A DNA stretch of 64,000 nucleotides from Bacteroidota bacterium (GTDB lineage Bacteria; Bacteroidota; Bacteroidia; Bacteroidales; CAIWKO01): the NCBI GenBank assembly GCA_037133915.1, contig JBAXND010000016.1, positions 22,825-86,824 of the forward strand, written 5' to 3'. A program made the translations under genes and the position numbers. Position 1 is the stretch's first letter. Each line of letters opens with the position of its first letter. Positions 56,121 through 64,000 of this stretch are shown one piece after another. The notes beneath the pieces were generated by a model, which made no database searches, had not been told where the DNA came from, and saw nothing but the letters and a program-made list of their open reading frames with translations.

Positions 56121-57231
56121 TTCGTTTTCTCCTGTGCTTAAGTGCTGCATTCACAAGGCTTCTGCGGTATTTATCGCCGGCAAGGCCAAACAATTTTCTA
56201 TAAAATGAAGCATGAAAAGGCCACAGCAGCGGAGAAATGCTTTTTAATCCTGTCCCTTTGTTTTGTCCGTCATTAGCGGCATTCGGTGTATTATACAATA
56301 CATTATACGCCTCTGTTTCCCATTTTTCCTGATAATCCGAGAAATCGCACAAAGCTTTGAACTCCTCGTCAAACGGAACATTGCGGGCTTCTATACAACC
56401 TTTATTCCCATCAATTTCAATTGGAAAAAAGTTGAAGAACATCAGTTCTTTTGTAATCGTGAATTTCAGAATAGCCGATTGGCGGGTATTTGCATAGGGT
56501 TTGTGTGCTTCAAGGTCGAACACGAAATTCCCGAGCGAATAAAAAATAAGCTTGTCTCCAAAGCGCTCCATGCCCTGTAAGCTGTGCGAATGGTGGCATA
56601 CCACGGCATCCACGCCCGGAATAGAGGCAATACGTTTCAGAAGCACCCGTTTGGGCGGCGACGGAAAGCTTGTGAATTCCTCGCCCCCGTGAAACACTAC
56701 AATGATGCGGTTTGCACGAGCCACTGCTTCGGTTACTCTTGTCCCGAGAAGCGCAATATCTTTTTCGGAAAATACGCCTGCCTTCGCTGCAGCAGCCGTC
56801 ATTCCTTCGTTGTGGCACATCCCGATAAGGGCAACACACAATCCGTTCTTTTCAAGATACACTACGCTCGAGGCTTCCTCAATACGTTTGCCTGCGCCGA
56901 AACGCTTTAACGACAGGTGGTCTATCGCGGAAGCGGTATCATCAAAGCCTTTGATTCCTGCATCAAAAATATGATTGTTGGCAAGGCAAAATGTGTTCAC
57001 ACCGCGCTGTGCCAGGTATTCAATGCTGCCTTGCGGCGACGACACCGTCAATGCCGCATCTGCTGAAAGCGGTCCTTCGAGATTGCATACGAAAAAATCG
57101 GAAGAGCGCATGAATGCTGACACTTCCGAAGAAAATATTTCTTCACCGCCAACTGTCTTATCGCGGAAAACGCCGTTCAGGCACACATCGCCCGAGAAAG
57201 AAAGTTCCAGTTTATTTTCCACGGTACGCAT
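56113..57231 (-). CDS. CapA family protein (poly-gamma-glutamate/capsule metallophosphatase-like)
   Basis: A 372-residue protein of the PGA_cap fold (calcineurin-like). Motifs: LSFSGDVCLNG, DFFVCNLEGPLS, TFCLANNHIFDAGIKGFDDT, VVFHGGEEF, VVCHHSHSLQGME and LIFYSLGNFVFDLE, the order expected for metal ligands. CapA homologues act in poly-gamma-glutamate or capsule assembly; the precise reaction is unknown. No signal peptide. Overlaps the flippase gene by 20 bp and the asparagine-synthase-like gene by 8 bp. Confidence 0.86.
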   Translation of the reverse strand: MRTVENKLELSFSGDVCLNGVFRDKTVGGEEIFSSEVSAFMRSSDFFVCNLEGPLSADAALTVSSPQGSIEYLAQRGVNTFCLANNHIFDAGIKGFDDTASAIDHLSLKRFGAGKRIEEASSVVYLEKNGLCVALIGMCHNEGMTAAAAKAGVFSEKDIALLGTRVTEAVARANRIIVVFHGGEEFTSFPSPPKRVLLKRIASIPGVDAVVCHHSHSLQGMERFGDKLIFYSLGNFVFDLEAHKPYANTRQSAILKFTITKELMFFNFFPIEIDGNKGCIEARNVPFDEEFKALCDFSDYQEKWETEAYNVLYNTPNAANDGQNKGTGLKSISPLLWPFHASFYRKLFGLAGDKYRRSLVNAALKHRRKRNA

Positions 57232-58501
57232 GTTTGGATATGTACAGAAAATAGAACATCAGGACAAGATTAAACAAAAATCCGGTAGCGGAAAAGAGCG
57301 CAAGGCATACCAGCGTGCTGCTAAACACTTTATAACCCACATAAAGCGAGGCAAAGCGCATGATAATCAGCATAGAATCATACACCACCATCTGACGCTG
57401 TTTATTTAATATGGTAATAATAAATGTGAGGGGCGAATTTAAAAACATCATGAAAAGCCATGGTACCAGCACTTGTGTGTAAATGCCCGCATCGCCCCAT
57501 TTCGCCCCGAAAAAGAAACTGAACAGCAGGGGTGCAAATATCAGCATCAGCAAATAGGGCAGGGCTGCTACTTTCAGTAAGGATACATACGTTTTTTTGA
57601 TCAATCCGTAGAAGTCGCCGCGGGCATTGAACACTTCAGTGGCTTTTTGAAAAAACACCTGCCCCGTGCTTTGCCCGATGAGTCCCATGGGCGTTGCAAT
57701 GATGCGGTTCGACATGCCGTACTGACCGGCTGTGGCGGTTCCGAAAAAGCGCGTAAGCAGAAATACCGGGAGTTGGTTTGAAAGTGAATTCATGCCTTGC
57801 AGCAGGGTATTGAACAGTGGAACATCGCGGTATTTGCGTGCTACAAACAACATTTTTTTCCATGAAACGAATTTCATCATGGCGCGTGTTTCCTTCATGC
57901 TTAGGTAGATAATATGCAGGTTTCCGATGAGCTGACCGATGATTTGCCCGGCTATCAGGCCAAAGCTTTTGAACAGTGGTGCAAATCCGGCGCCTATCTG
58001 CAATGCACTCATGGTGGTTGCGCGGCTCACTTTCGACCAGGAAATGAGACTGTAGCGTTTAAAACGGTTGCACCAATAGTTGTAAGCCTGGAAAATGCCC
58101 GTAAGCAGCACGCTGAGTGGTACGAACCAAAGCCAGAAACTCATGCCTTCATCGCCCAGCAGGCGAACCACGGGATTGTGCAGCAAGGCGACAGCAACAA
58201 GCAGCAGCAAGCTTACGATAACTGTTACTGCAATACTTAATACAAAAAGATTGACAGATTCGTGTTCGTTGTCGGGCAGCATAATGGCAAGTTCGTACTG
58301 AAGCGTGCCAAGAATAGAAAGTACGGCTACGGTTGATGAAAACACGAAAAATGTACCGAAAACCTCTTCGGAGAAATACCGCGACAGGATGATGGTTGCC
58401 AGAAACGGTATGGCGCTTGATGCCAGTGAGCCGGAAAACAGCGTGAACACGTTCCTGAGGAACTCATGTTTTCTGGGTTGTCCGTCCGGGTTTTGCTTCA
58501 T
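57212..58501 (-). CDS. Polysaccharide flippase (Wzx/MATE-like MOP family)
   Basis: Inner-membrane protein of 429 residues with 12-14 hydrophobic segments, starting TLFSGSLASSAIPFLATIIL, then FSEEVFGTFFVFSSTVAVLS, as in oligosaccharide flippases of the MOP superfamily. It would turn a lipid-linked saccharide to the periplasmic face. It is the first gene of the operon with CapA, the asparagine-synthase-like enzyme, PorP and a type B lipoprotein. No glycosyltransferase or polymerase gene is adjacent, so the saccharide would be made elsewhere. Confidence 0.88.
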   Translation of the reverse strand: MKQNPDGQPRKHEFLRNVFTLFSGSLASSAIPFLATIILSRYFSEEVFGTFFVFSSTVAVLSILGTLQYELAIMLPDNEHESVNLFVLSIAVTVIVSLLLLVAVALLHNPVVRLLGDEGMSFWLWFVPLSVLLTGIFQAYNYWCNRFKRYSLISWSKVSRATTMSALQIGAGFAPLFKSFGLIAGQIIGQLIGNLHIIYLSMKETRAMMKFVSWKKMLFVARKYRDVPLFNTLLQGMNSLSNQLPVFLLTRFFGTATAGQYGMSNRIIATPMGLIGQSTGQVFFQKATEVFNARGDFYGLIKKTYVSLLKVAALPYLLMLIFAPLLFSFFFGAKWGDAGIYTQVLVPWLFMMFLNSPLTFIITILNKQRQMVVYDSMLIIMRFASLYVGYKVFSSTLVCLALFSATGFLFNLVLMFYFLYISKHAYRGK

Positions 58502-58512
58502 CAGCCAAAAAT

Positions 58513-58547
58513 AAGAATTAACAGGTAATAATTAACAATTAATAATT
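58513..58547 (+). repeat. Heptad-period short tandem repeat array
   Basis: Five 7-bp units: AAGAATT, AACAGGT, AATAATT, AACAATT, AATAATT, directly upstream of the flippase start. Four of five units share AAxAATT. Confidence 0.75.
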
Positions 58548-58703
58548 ATGATTTCACTGATGTTAACGCTGCTCAGACCGCTAAATTGTGATATTGAGAT
58601 TTCCGGAATTGCCGATTTTCAAATTGTAAACTACTGAACAGCCAATAAGACCGCAAAGAAAACCGAATATTTTACTTAGCATTTTATTTTCAAAAAAAAA
58701 GTG

Positions 58704-58711
58704 TATTTTTG
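58704..58711 (+). promoter_or_regulatory. -7 box of the tRNA-His gene
   Basis: TATTTTTG matches TAnnTTTG, 13 bp before the tRNA. No clear -33 element. Confidence 0.45.
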
Positions 58712-58724
58712 CGGTCTGTTATAT

Positions 58725-58799
58725 GGTGGTCGTAGCTCAGCTGGTTAGAGCGTCAGATTGTGGTTCTGAAGGTCGCGGGTTCGAAACCCGTCTTCCACC
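58725..58799 (+). tRNA. tRNA-His (GTG)
   Basis: Cloverleaf read directly: encoded G-1 (58725), D-arm GCTC/GAGC, perfect 5-bp anticodon stem TCAGA/TCTGA with loop TTGTGGT (anticodon GTG), T-arm GCGGG-TTCGAAA-CCCGT, discriminator C. The acceptor arms GTGGTCG and CTTCCAC pair at positions 1-4 and 7 but mismatch at 5:68 (T-T) and 6:67 (C-T). CCA is not encoded (CCGA follows). A tyrosine integrase starts 120 bp downstream, so the 3' end may be an attachment site. Confidence 0.92.
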
Positions 58800-58804
58800 C
58801 CGAC

Positions 58805-58846
58805 AAAAATCCAAATTGCTGATAACGAGCGCTTTGGATTTTTTTG
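58805..58846 (+). terminator. Rho-independent terminator after tRNA-His
   Basis: Stem AAAAATCCAAA (58805-58815) with TTTGGATTTTT (58833-58843), inner GCT/AGC pair, followed by T-rich sequence. Confidence 0.65.
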
Positions 58847-58919
58847 TTTTTCGGCTGCGTCACTTTCTGCGTCAGTAGCGTCAGTATTTGAGCTGAAAAA
58901 GTTAGATTTGCACGAAAAA

Positions 58920-60062
58920 ATGCACCCTTTCAAAAAAGCGGAATTAGTTAAATGTGGAGGCGACCTTGCAAAAAGGTGGTACATCAAGTTCTATGTCTGG
59001 AACGCCCAAAAAGGGAAAATGGTGCGGAAGCGAGATTATTCCGTTAATGATTACCAGACCACTGATCAGAGAATAGCATACGCAAATCAGAGAATTGCGT
59101 CGATTAATACCATACTTGACGAAGGCTATCATATTGATGCGACAAAAAAAGCAGAGGACTGCATCAAGGTGACGCAAGTCATGACCATCGATGCTGCATT
59201 AAGACACGTCCTTGAAATAAAGAAGCAATCGTTCCGACGTAGCTCATACCTTTCTTTCAGCAGCACAGTTAACGGCTTTCTTGAGTGGGCAAAGAACCAA
59301 CGTCTAAGCAATTCCCCCATTCATTCATTTGACAGGCTGGATGCCTTAGGTTTTATCGATTCCCTTGTGTTGAGTGAAAAACTTAATGGAAAATCTATAA
59401 ACAGCAAGGTGTCTTACCTTAAATCGCTCTTCAATGAACTTAAAGAAAGGGAACTTGTAGCTGAAAATCCTTTTATGAAACTGAGGAAGCAAAAAGAGAT
59501 TAAATCATATCAAAATCTGGCTTATACTAATGCTGAAATAGAAATACTAAAGAAAAGCATTCTGAATAAGGATCCGCAACTATGGACATTTATTCAGTTC
59601 ATCTATTATTGCTATTTACGACCTAATGAAATCAGACTTTTAAAATTTGAGCAACTTGATCTAAAATCAGGAAAAATATTCATCCCGGCAACTATCTCAA
59701 AAAATGGGAAAGAGAGTTTTGTGGATATTCCAGAACCTTTTAAAAAATATTTAATCTCGGTAGGGTTTAATAAGAAAAATAATGGCTTTCTTTTCACTAC
59801 TGGCAGCACGGATCGTTTGTTGTCAAAAAATAAAATGAGTGAAAGACACAGAAAAATTCTTGACACTCTAAAAATTGATAATCGACACACACTTTATTCA
59901 TGGAAGCACACTGGGGTTGTTATGGCATACAAAGCTGGAGTTGATATGAAAAGCATCCAAAGGCAATGCAGACACAGTACCATTGATATGACTGATAACT
60001 ACCTGAAGTCTCTTGGACTTTATGACAATGAAGCTTTCCTGCTGAAAATGCCGGAGATTTAG
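58920..60062 (+). CDS. int: Tyrosine-type site-specific integrase
   Basis: Recombinase of 380 residues: N-terminal arm-binding-like domain (1-85), SAM-like core-binding domain (about 100-195), catalytic domain (about 200-370). Catalytic residues: Arg in YLRPNEIRLL (about 234), the box-II segment YSWKHTG (about 323-329, with Lys where many relatives have Arg), CRHST, and the Tyr nucleophile in DNYLKSLG (about 360). The frame opens with a TTG at 58908, but ATG at 58920 is preferred. Its place next to tRNA-His suggests it integrated an element there. Three GCGTCA repeats lie just upstream (58857, 58869, 58878). Confidence 0.9.
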   Translation: MHPFKKAELVKCGGDLAKRWYIKFYVWNAQKGKMVRKRDYSVNDYQTTDQRIAYANQRIASINTILDEGYHIDATKKAEDCIKVTQVMTIDAALRHVLEIKKQSFRRSSYLSFSSTVNGFLEWAKNQRLSNSPIHSFDRLDALGFIDSLVLSEKLNGKSINSKVSYLKSLFNELKERELVAENPFMKLRKQKEIKSYQNLAYTNAEIEILKKSILNKDPQLWTFIQFIYYCYLRPNEIRLLKFEQLDLKSGKIFIPATISKNGKESFVDIPEPFKKYLISVGFNKKNNGFLFTTGSTDRLLSKNKMSERHRKILDTLKIDNRHTLYSWKHTGVVMAYKAGVDMKSIQRQCRHSTIDMTDNYLKSLGLYDNEAFLLKMPEI

Positions 60063-61119
60063 TTTTTATAGGTAGTTATAGGCAAGGCTATTGCGACCGT
60101 TCACAAACAAATTAACAGACATAAAAATATGGCGACACAAAAAAATCAAAAAGAAGCCAAATAGGTTATTGACACATTGAGAAGTGGAAATTTCTATTGT
60201 GAATGCCCATGTGGGGGTGTAAGAAGTAGTAAAATACTTCGCTTTTGCACGTTTACGTAAGGTGTTTACAGTGTTTATCTCCCCATCAGAAAAAACGGTT
60301 GGGGCGAGAAGTGCTAACTTATCAAGCTCATAGAAATGAAATACCTGGAAAGAGGCGCAACAAATACCGGCGCGGCAATGCTATTTTTCTTGCGAAAAGC
60401 AAAGGTTAATATTTTGCAGGAAAAGCACGCAGAATAATTTTAATCTATCGGACAAAGGATTCAATAACGACCAAACGCATTGATTGAAATATGTTATGTA
60501 TAAATAAAAACATATACATCCACCACCCATTCAATTCGATTTAAATTTTAATCGTCACCTAACTACACTGCTTGGCACCCTCTGATAACAGGGACCAAGC
60601 AGTTTGGCCGTTGCTGAATATCGGCAGAGCCCGGTAAGCGCACCAACCTATCTAAATAATAACATATCGGCAAAAAACCATTCAGCGAGTTCGGCTCCAT
60701 ATGTTAATTCCGTACTGAAATCAAATGCTAAGCATGGCTATATCATGCTAAAATGACGCTTTATTGTTAATAGATGTTAAAATTCGCGTGAGCATTTAGA
60801 ATAGCTGCCTTTTCTTTATCCTATTCTAAAACAATAATTTGAATTTTAAAAGCTTCTCTAACAGTAAAAATATTCACAACTTTGACCAAAAGGCAACAAT
60901 CCTATAATTAGCCAATTACAGACTCCCGACTTCCAAATTTCAGCGTTTTTATGCTCGTGGCAATTCACACATCGATGCTGTATAGGACTTTACCCCGACT
61001 TGCTTTTAAATGAGCATGGCAATATCTTTATTTTATACCAAGACACAAAATCGCGAATAATCCATGAAAAAATTTCTGATTATCTGAAGTCACGACGTGT
61101 TGTATTAAACAAAAACATT
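60063..61119. other. Gene-poor, degraded stretch inside the putative island
   Basis: About 1 kb with no intact gene. It contains a decayed ORF (60129-60257), an isolated strong hairpin (60567-60603: ACTGCTTGG/CCAAGCAGT with an inner CCCT/AGGG), and otherwise AT-rich sequence. No promoter of the usual form is clear directly upstream of the PAS gene. Confidence 0.55.
60129..60260 (+). pseudogene. Decayed ORF remnant
   Basis: ATG at 60129 reads MATQKNQKEAK, then TAG at 60162; the same frame continues VIDTLRSGNFYCECPCGG and on to TAA at 60258. The sequence across the stop reads like one protein, with a CxCxC motif. It resembles by memory the N-terminus of Holliday-junction-resolvase-like proteins (PF10107), but this rests on a short stretch only. 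Likely a broken cargo gene. Confidence 0.4.
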
Positions 61120-62460
61120 ATGGAAAACACAGCTACTCAAAAACAAGAATTAGAAAGTCCAGAAGTTAGGTTTAGCCAAAATACTTCACGGAGTTTGATT
61201 GAGAATATTCCCATGGGTATATTAATTACCGACCAGGATGGGTATTGCATCGTCATTAACTCCGCAATGAGTCTGCTTACCGGTTATTCAGAAGCTGAAC
61301 TACTGAGTATGCACTCATCGGCTGTAATATTTTACGGAAATGACGGGATATCAGCAGCTTTTTTACGACAATTAGCTGAATCCGAAGATTCGCCGGCAGA
61401 ATTGAAGGGCATTCACAAAAATGGCACGACGAGCCCTTGGTTGGTTGATGCAATGAAACTGACTGCAAACAGATATATGTATTTCATCAGGGCTAATTCA
61501 GGACGAAAGAGTGCCTTAGCTACAGGTTGTCAAAATGAATCATGGTATAAGTCGCTCTTTGAAAATGGTCATGCGGTGATGATGCTTATTCAACCCACCA
61601 CCGGTGAGATTATTGAGGCGAACTCTTCAGCTTGCAAATATTATGGGTGGTCTCAGTCGCAATTGGTCGGAAAAAACATCGCAGAAATTAATTGCCTCAC
61701 TCCAGAAGAGATTAAAAGTGAAATGCAATTAGCGCTAAAAAACAACAAAAAGCTCTTCAATTTTAAGCATCGGATGGCAAACGGGGAGATTCGGGACGTA
61801 GAAGTATATTCAGGTCCGGTAAATATTTCCGGAGTCAACCTGTTGTATTCTTTGGTACATGATATCACTGCCCGTAAAGCTGCCGAGGAAGAAGTGAAGG
61901 AAAAAGAAGTTCAGTACCGCAATCTTGCCAATTCGGGATTGGCCTTGATTTGGGTTGCCGGTTCCGACAAGCTATGTACTTATTTTAATGAGCCCTGGCT
62001 AAAATTTACAGGACGGAAACTGGAAGAAGCAATAGGTAACGAATGGACTAGCGACGTTCATCAGGACGACATCGCCCTGCGCACCGAAGCCTTTAACCGG
62101 GCATGGAACAACCAAGAACCGTTTGAAATCAAATACCGCTTAAAAGAATTTACCGGGGAATATAAATGGTTGCTCGATAAAGGGAGTCCAAATTACAACG
62201 GACAAGGCGAATTCATTGGATTCATTGGTCATTGTTTTGATATCAGCCGTTTAAAACAGGCTGAAAACGAATTGACCAAGAAGTCGCAGATGCTTGAGAA
62301 GCAAAATAAAAATTTCATTAGCAGGGAGCAAAAAATGATTGATCTGAAAATGGAAATTAATGAGCTCTTGAAAAAGTTGGGAAGCATTGAAAAATATAGA
62401 ATTCCTAACCGGACAGATTATGATGTTATTGATGCGGCTGCAGGAGCGCACTTCAGATAA
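61120..62460 (+). CDS. Multi-PAS sensor protein without kinase domain
   Basis: Cytoplasmic protein of 446 residues with three PAS domains: about 25-125 (GILITDQDGYCIVINSAMS), about 140-255 (PTTGEIIEANSSACKYYGW, ending HDITARKAAEE) and about 265-385 (NEPWLKFTGRKLEEAIGNEW, PAC part EYKWLLDKGSP), then a coiled coil (about 390-430). No histidine-kinase, GGDEF or other output domain follows. Probably acts with the CheR-type protein downstream. The frame opens at a TTG (61000), but the ATG at 61120 is preferred. Confidence 0.8.
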   Translation: MENTATQKQELESPEVRFSQNTSRSLIENIPMGILITDQDGYCIVINSAMSLLTGYSEAELLSMHSSAVIFYGNDGISAAFLRQLAESEDSPAELKGIHKNGTTSPWLVDAMKLTANRYMYFIRANSGRKSALATGCQNESWYKSLFENGHAVMMLIQPTTGEIIEANSSACKYYGWSQSQLVGKNIAEINCLTPEEIKSEMQLALKNNKKLFNFKHRMANGEIRDVEVYSGPVNISGVNLLYSLVHDITARKAAEEEVKEKEVQYRNLANSGLALIWVAGSDKLCTYFNEPWLKFTGRKLEEAIGNEWTSDVHQDDIALRTEAFNRAWNNQEPFEIKYRLKEFTGEYKWLLDKGSPNYNGQGEFIGFIGHCFDISRLKQAENELTKKSQMLEKQNKNFISREQKMIDLKMEINELLKKLGSIEKYRIPNRTDYDVIDAAAGAHFR

Positions 62461-62536
62461 TGGTGAGTCCATTTCTATAAGGTTCGCTGTGTTTTATAAT
62501 GGTTTTAATTTATTTTATCGATAGGAAAGTATATCA

Positions 62537-63352
62537 TTGGAAAGAATAATCAATTGCTTCGCTGAACAGTATAAAAAAGATTTGTCGGTTTATTCTGCTT
62601 CATTTCTGCAAAAGTGTATTTCACAGCGTATGCACAAGTACGACTTTGCGAATTTCGACGAATACGGATTGATGATAAAAAACGACGCCCTTGAAGCGGC
62701 AGAATTAATAGCTTCGCTCAATGTCCCGTTCAGCTTATTTTTCAGAAATTCAATTGATTACGCCATCCTTGAACGCTATGTATTTCCGGCCTTGTTAGTG
62801 CGGAAATCAGAAGAAAAAAAGTCGTTGCCAAGATTTTGGTCTTGCGGTTGCGCCGGAGGTCAGGAAGCCTACTCGCTGGTGTTACTTGCACATGATTTAA
62901 AACAACGGAATCAAGAGTGTGATCTACCCATCGTTTTTGCAACAGATATTTCGCAGTCAGCTCTTTTAACTGCAGAAGAAGGTATATACAGCCCTGCCGC
63001 GCTGAATAACCTTAGATATTCGCAAGTCAAAAACTATTTTAGCAAGGTGGCCGGATATTATTTTTTAAATCCTGAAATTCACAAGAATGTTGAATTCTCT
63101 AACTACAATATACTTGAAGCAGGCACATCGTCGCCACCATCTAGCATTTTTGGCGGCTTTGACCTGATATGCTGCTGCAATCTTTTGATATACTACAATG
63201 AAGATGCTCAGCGGACTATCATCAATAAACTATACAATTCACTGAACAGAAAAGGATTTTTGTTGGTTGATGAATCCGAACGCACCCTCGTTGAGAATTT
63301 CGGGGGATTTAAATTGTATTCAGCCGTAAGTAATTTATTTTTTAAACAATAA
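62537..63352 (+). CDS. CheR-type protein-glutamate O-methyltransferase
   Basis: SAM-dependent methyltransferase of 271 residues. An N-terminal all-helical CheR_N-like part (1-70) is followed by the SAM-binding core with FWSCGCAGGQEAYSLVLLA (motif I; Glu of GEEPYS is Gln-Glu-Ala here), FATDISQSAL (motif II) and CCCNLLIYY. It would methylate glutamates of a chemoreceptor or sensor. Start TTG at 62537. The sensor-like ORF follows 4 bp later, so the pair is co-transcribed. Confidence 0.83.
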   Translation: MERIINCFAEQYKKDLSVYSASFLQKCISQRMHKYDFANFDEYGLMIKNDALEAAELIASLNVPFSLFFRNSIDYAILERYVFPALLVRKSEEKKSLPRFWSCGCAGGQEAYSLVLLAHDLKQRNQECDLPIVFATDISQSALLTAEEGIYSPAALNNLRYSQVKNYFSKVAGYYFLNPEIHKNVEFSNYNILEAGTSSPPSSIFGGFDLICCCNLLIYYNEDAQRTIINKLYNSLNRKGFLLVDESERTLVENFGGFKLYSAVSNLFFKQ

Positions 63353-63356
63353 TGCA

Positions 63357-63965
63357 ATGAAGAAGGTACTACTGTTCCGAAAGATGAAGATAAGAACTCT
63401 GTTGCTGGGAGGTTTTATGGCAACGCTAATTATGGTGGTGGTGCTCGGCATAAATGCAACAAGACACTCCAACGTGCTATGGCAAAATACATCAAGCCTT
63501 TATAATAACTCGTATAAAGTAAATATGTCCATTAGGGAAATAGAACGGGATATCATTGCAATGAGCCGTTCATTTACCAGAGCCATCGCTACAGAAAATG
63601 AAGTTGATTTCAACCGTAATATTTATGATTTGGAACAAGCCAAAGGTAGGGTTAATAGCAATTTTAAGATTGTTTATGAATCATATTTGGGAAGCAAAGC
63701 ATCGGTTGACAGTGCCAACAAGGCTTTTGCCGACTGGGACCTTATTCGCGATTCAAGTATAATTCTTTGGCGTGATGGGAAATTTAAGGAAGCTCGTGTG
63801 CAGGCATTGCTTGGCGCAGAAGCAAATGAAGCTCTGATGATGAAGGGCATAAACAATTTGGAATCTGCCGCCATGAAAAGAGCAGACGGCTTTTATGTTG
63901 CCGCGGAGGTGAAGAAGGACGAAGTTCAGATTCAGTCATTGATAATATGGATATTCCGCACATAG
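63357..63965 (+). CDS. Truncated chemoreceptor/sensor with 4-helix-bundle domain
   Basis: The 202 residues hold one N-terminal transmembrane helix (about 13-32) and a 4HB-type extracytoplasmic domain (about 35-190). The second transmembrane helix is just beginning (IQSLIIW) when the frame enters foreign-looking sequence and stops (IFRT, TAG at 63963). HAMP and signalling or kinase domains are missing. The break coincides with repeated ATTCCG units at 63953 and 63976, so an insertion has probably cut the gene. Confidence 0.75.
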   Translation: MKKVLLFRKMKIRTLLLGGFMATLIMVVVLGINATRHSNVLWQNTSSLYNNSYKVNMSIREIERDIIAMSRSFTRAIATENEVDFNRNIYDLEQAKGRVNSNFKIVYESYLGSKASVDSANKAFADWDLIRDSSIILWRDGKFKEARVQALLGAEANEALMMKGINNLESAAMKRADGFYVAAEVKKDEVQIQSLIIWIFRT

Positions 63966-64000
63966 TAGTCCACTCATTCCGCGGCAAACTGGTCCACCAA
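63953..64000. mobile_element. Probable insertion-sequence end (IS21-like multiple end repeats), cut by window edge
   Basis: Two tandem units begin ATTCCGC at 63953 and 63976, 23 bp apart, each containing GTCCAC (63968-63973; 63992-63997). Repeated sub-terminal units are typical of IS21-family ends. They start where the sensor ORF loses coherence. The transposase would lie beyond the window. Confidence 0.5.

Noticed and set aside
56510..56974. Several overlapping 90-110 codon frames opposite capA
   Set aside because: Shadow frames of the CapA gene, which has clear family motifs and operon context.

Overview
ORGANISM. The window is from a Bacteroidota genome, most likely a free-living or anaerobic member of the Bacteroidales. 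The evidence is a TonB-receptor-like barrel next to a GLPGLI protein, type IX secretion (T9SS) type A and type B sorting domains, PorP/SprF and PorE-like proteins, a C10 peptidase, no visible Shine-Dalgarno sequences, several TTG starts, and many -7 boxes of the Bacteroidota form TAnnTTTG. LAYOUT. 1-5.5 kb: barrel protein plus GLPGLI pair, acyl-CoA dehydrogenase, an intergenic element built of nested palindromes, and a 59-residue winged-helix protein. 5.6-11.1 kb: FAD/Fe-S oxidoreductase, YitT, glycerol kinase. 11.1-16.8 kb: an efflux operon (MarR, TolC, HlyD, two ABC-2 permeases) behind a promoter with a palindromic operator. 16.8-29.99 kb: mostly minus-strand housekeeping genes: threonine dehydratase, LMW phosphatase, DnaA, a two-gene 5'-nucleotidase, Lgt, MtaB, PorE-like protein, QueE, FolD and a secreted C10 protease. 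30-45 kb: TonB-dependent receptor with a small membrane protein, MATE and CDF transporters, TraB/GumN, a peptide-binding lipoprotein, a candidate structured RNA with its own promoter and terminator, YjbQ, S9 peptidase, a PAS protein and a large T9SS cargo. 45-58.5 kb: fused aconitase/isopropylmalate-dehydratase-like enzyme, YdcF, TMTC-like TPR membrane protein, two unknown exported proteins, IspH, then a compact minus-strand operon (flippase, CapA, asparagine-synthase-like enzyme, PorP/SprF, T9SS type B lipoprotein). 58.7-64 kb: tRNA-His followed at once by a tyrosine integrase, about 1 kb of decayed DNA, then a PAS/CheR/4-helix-bundle sensor group whose last gene is cut by what looks like an insertion-sequence end at the window edge. 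HOW IT WORKS TOGETHER. The accessory theme is the cell surface: T9SS parts and cargo, TonB receptors, efflux and polysaccharide export. MOST UNUSUAL SIGNALS. (1) A roughly 310-nt GC-rich RNA candidate at 38.2-38.5 kb with mutually exclusive pairings. (2) Six intergenic arrays of short repeats, all with a 7-bp period but with different unit sequences. (3) The palindrome-built element at 5.0-5.3 kb. (4) The polysaccharide/T9SS operon. (5) The tRNA-His-linked island with a mispaired tRNA acceptor stem. No database search was possible; family names rest on motifs read from the sequence.
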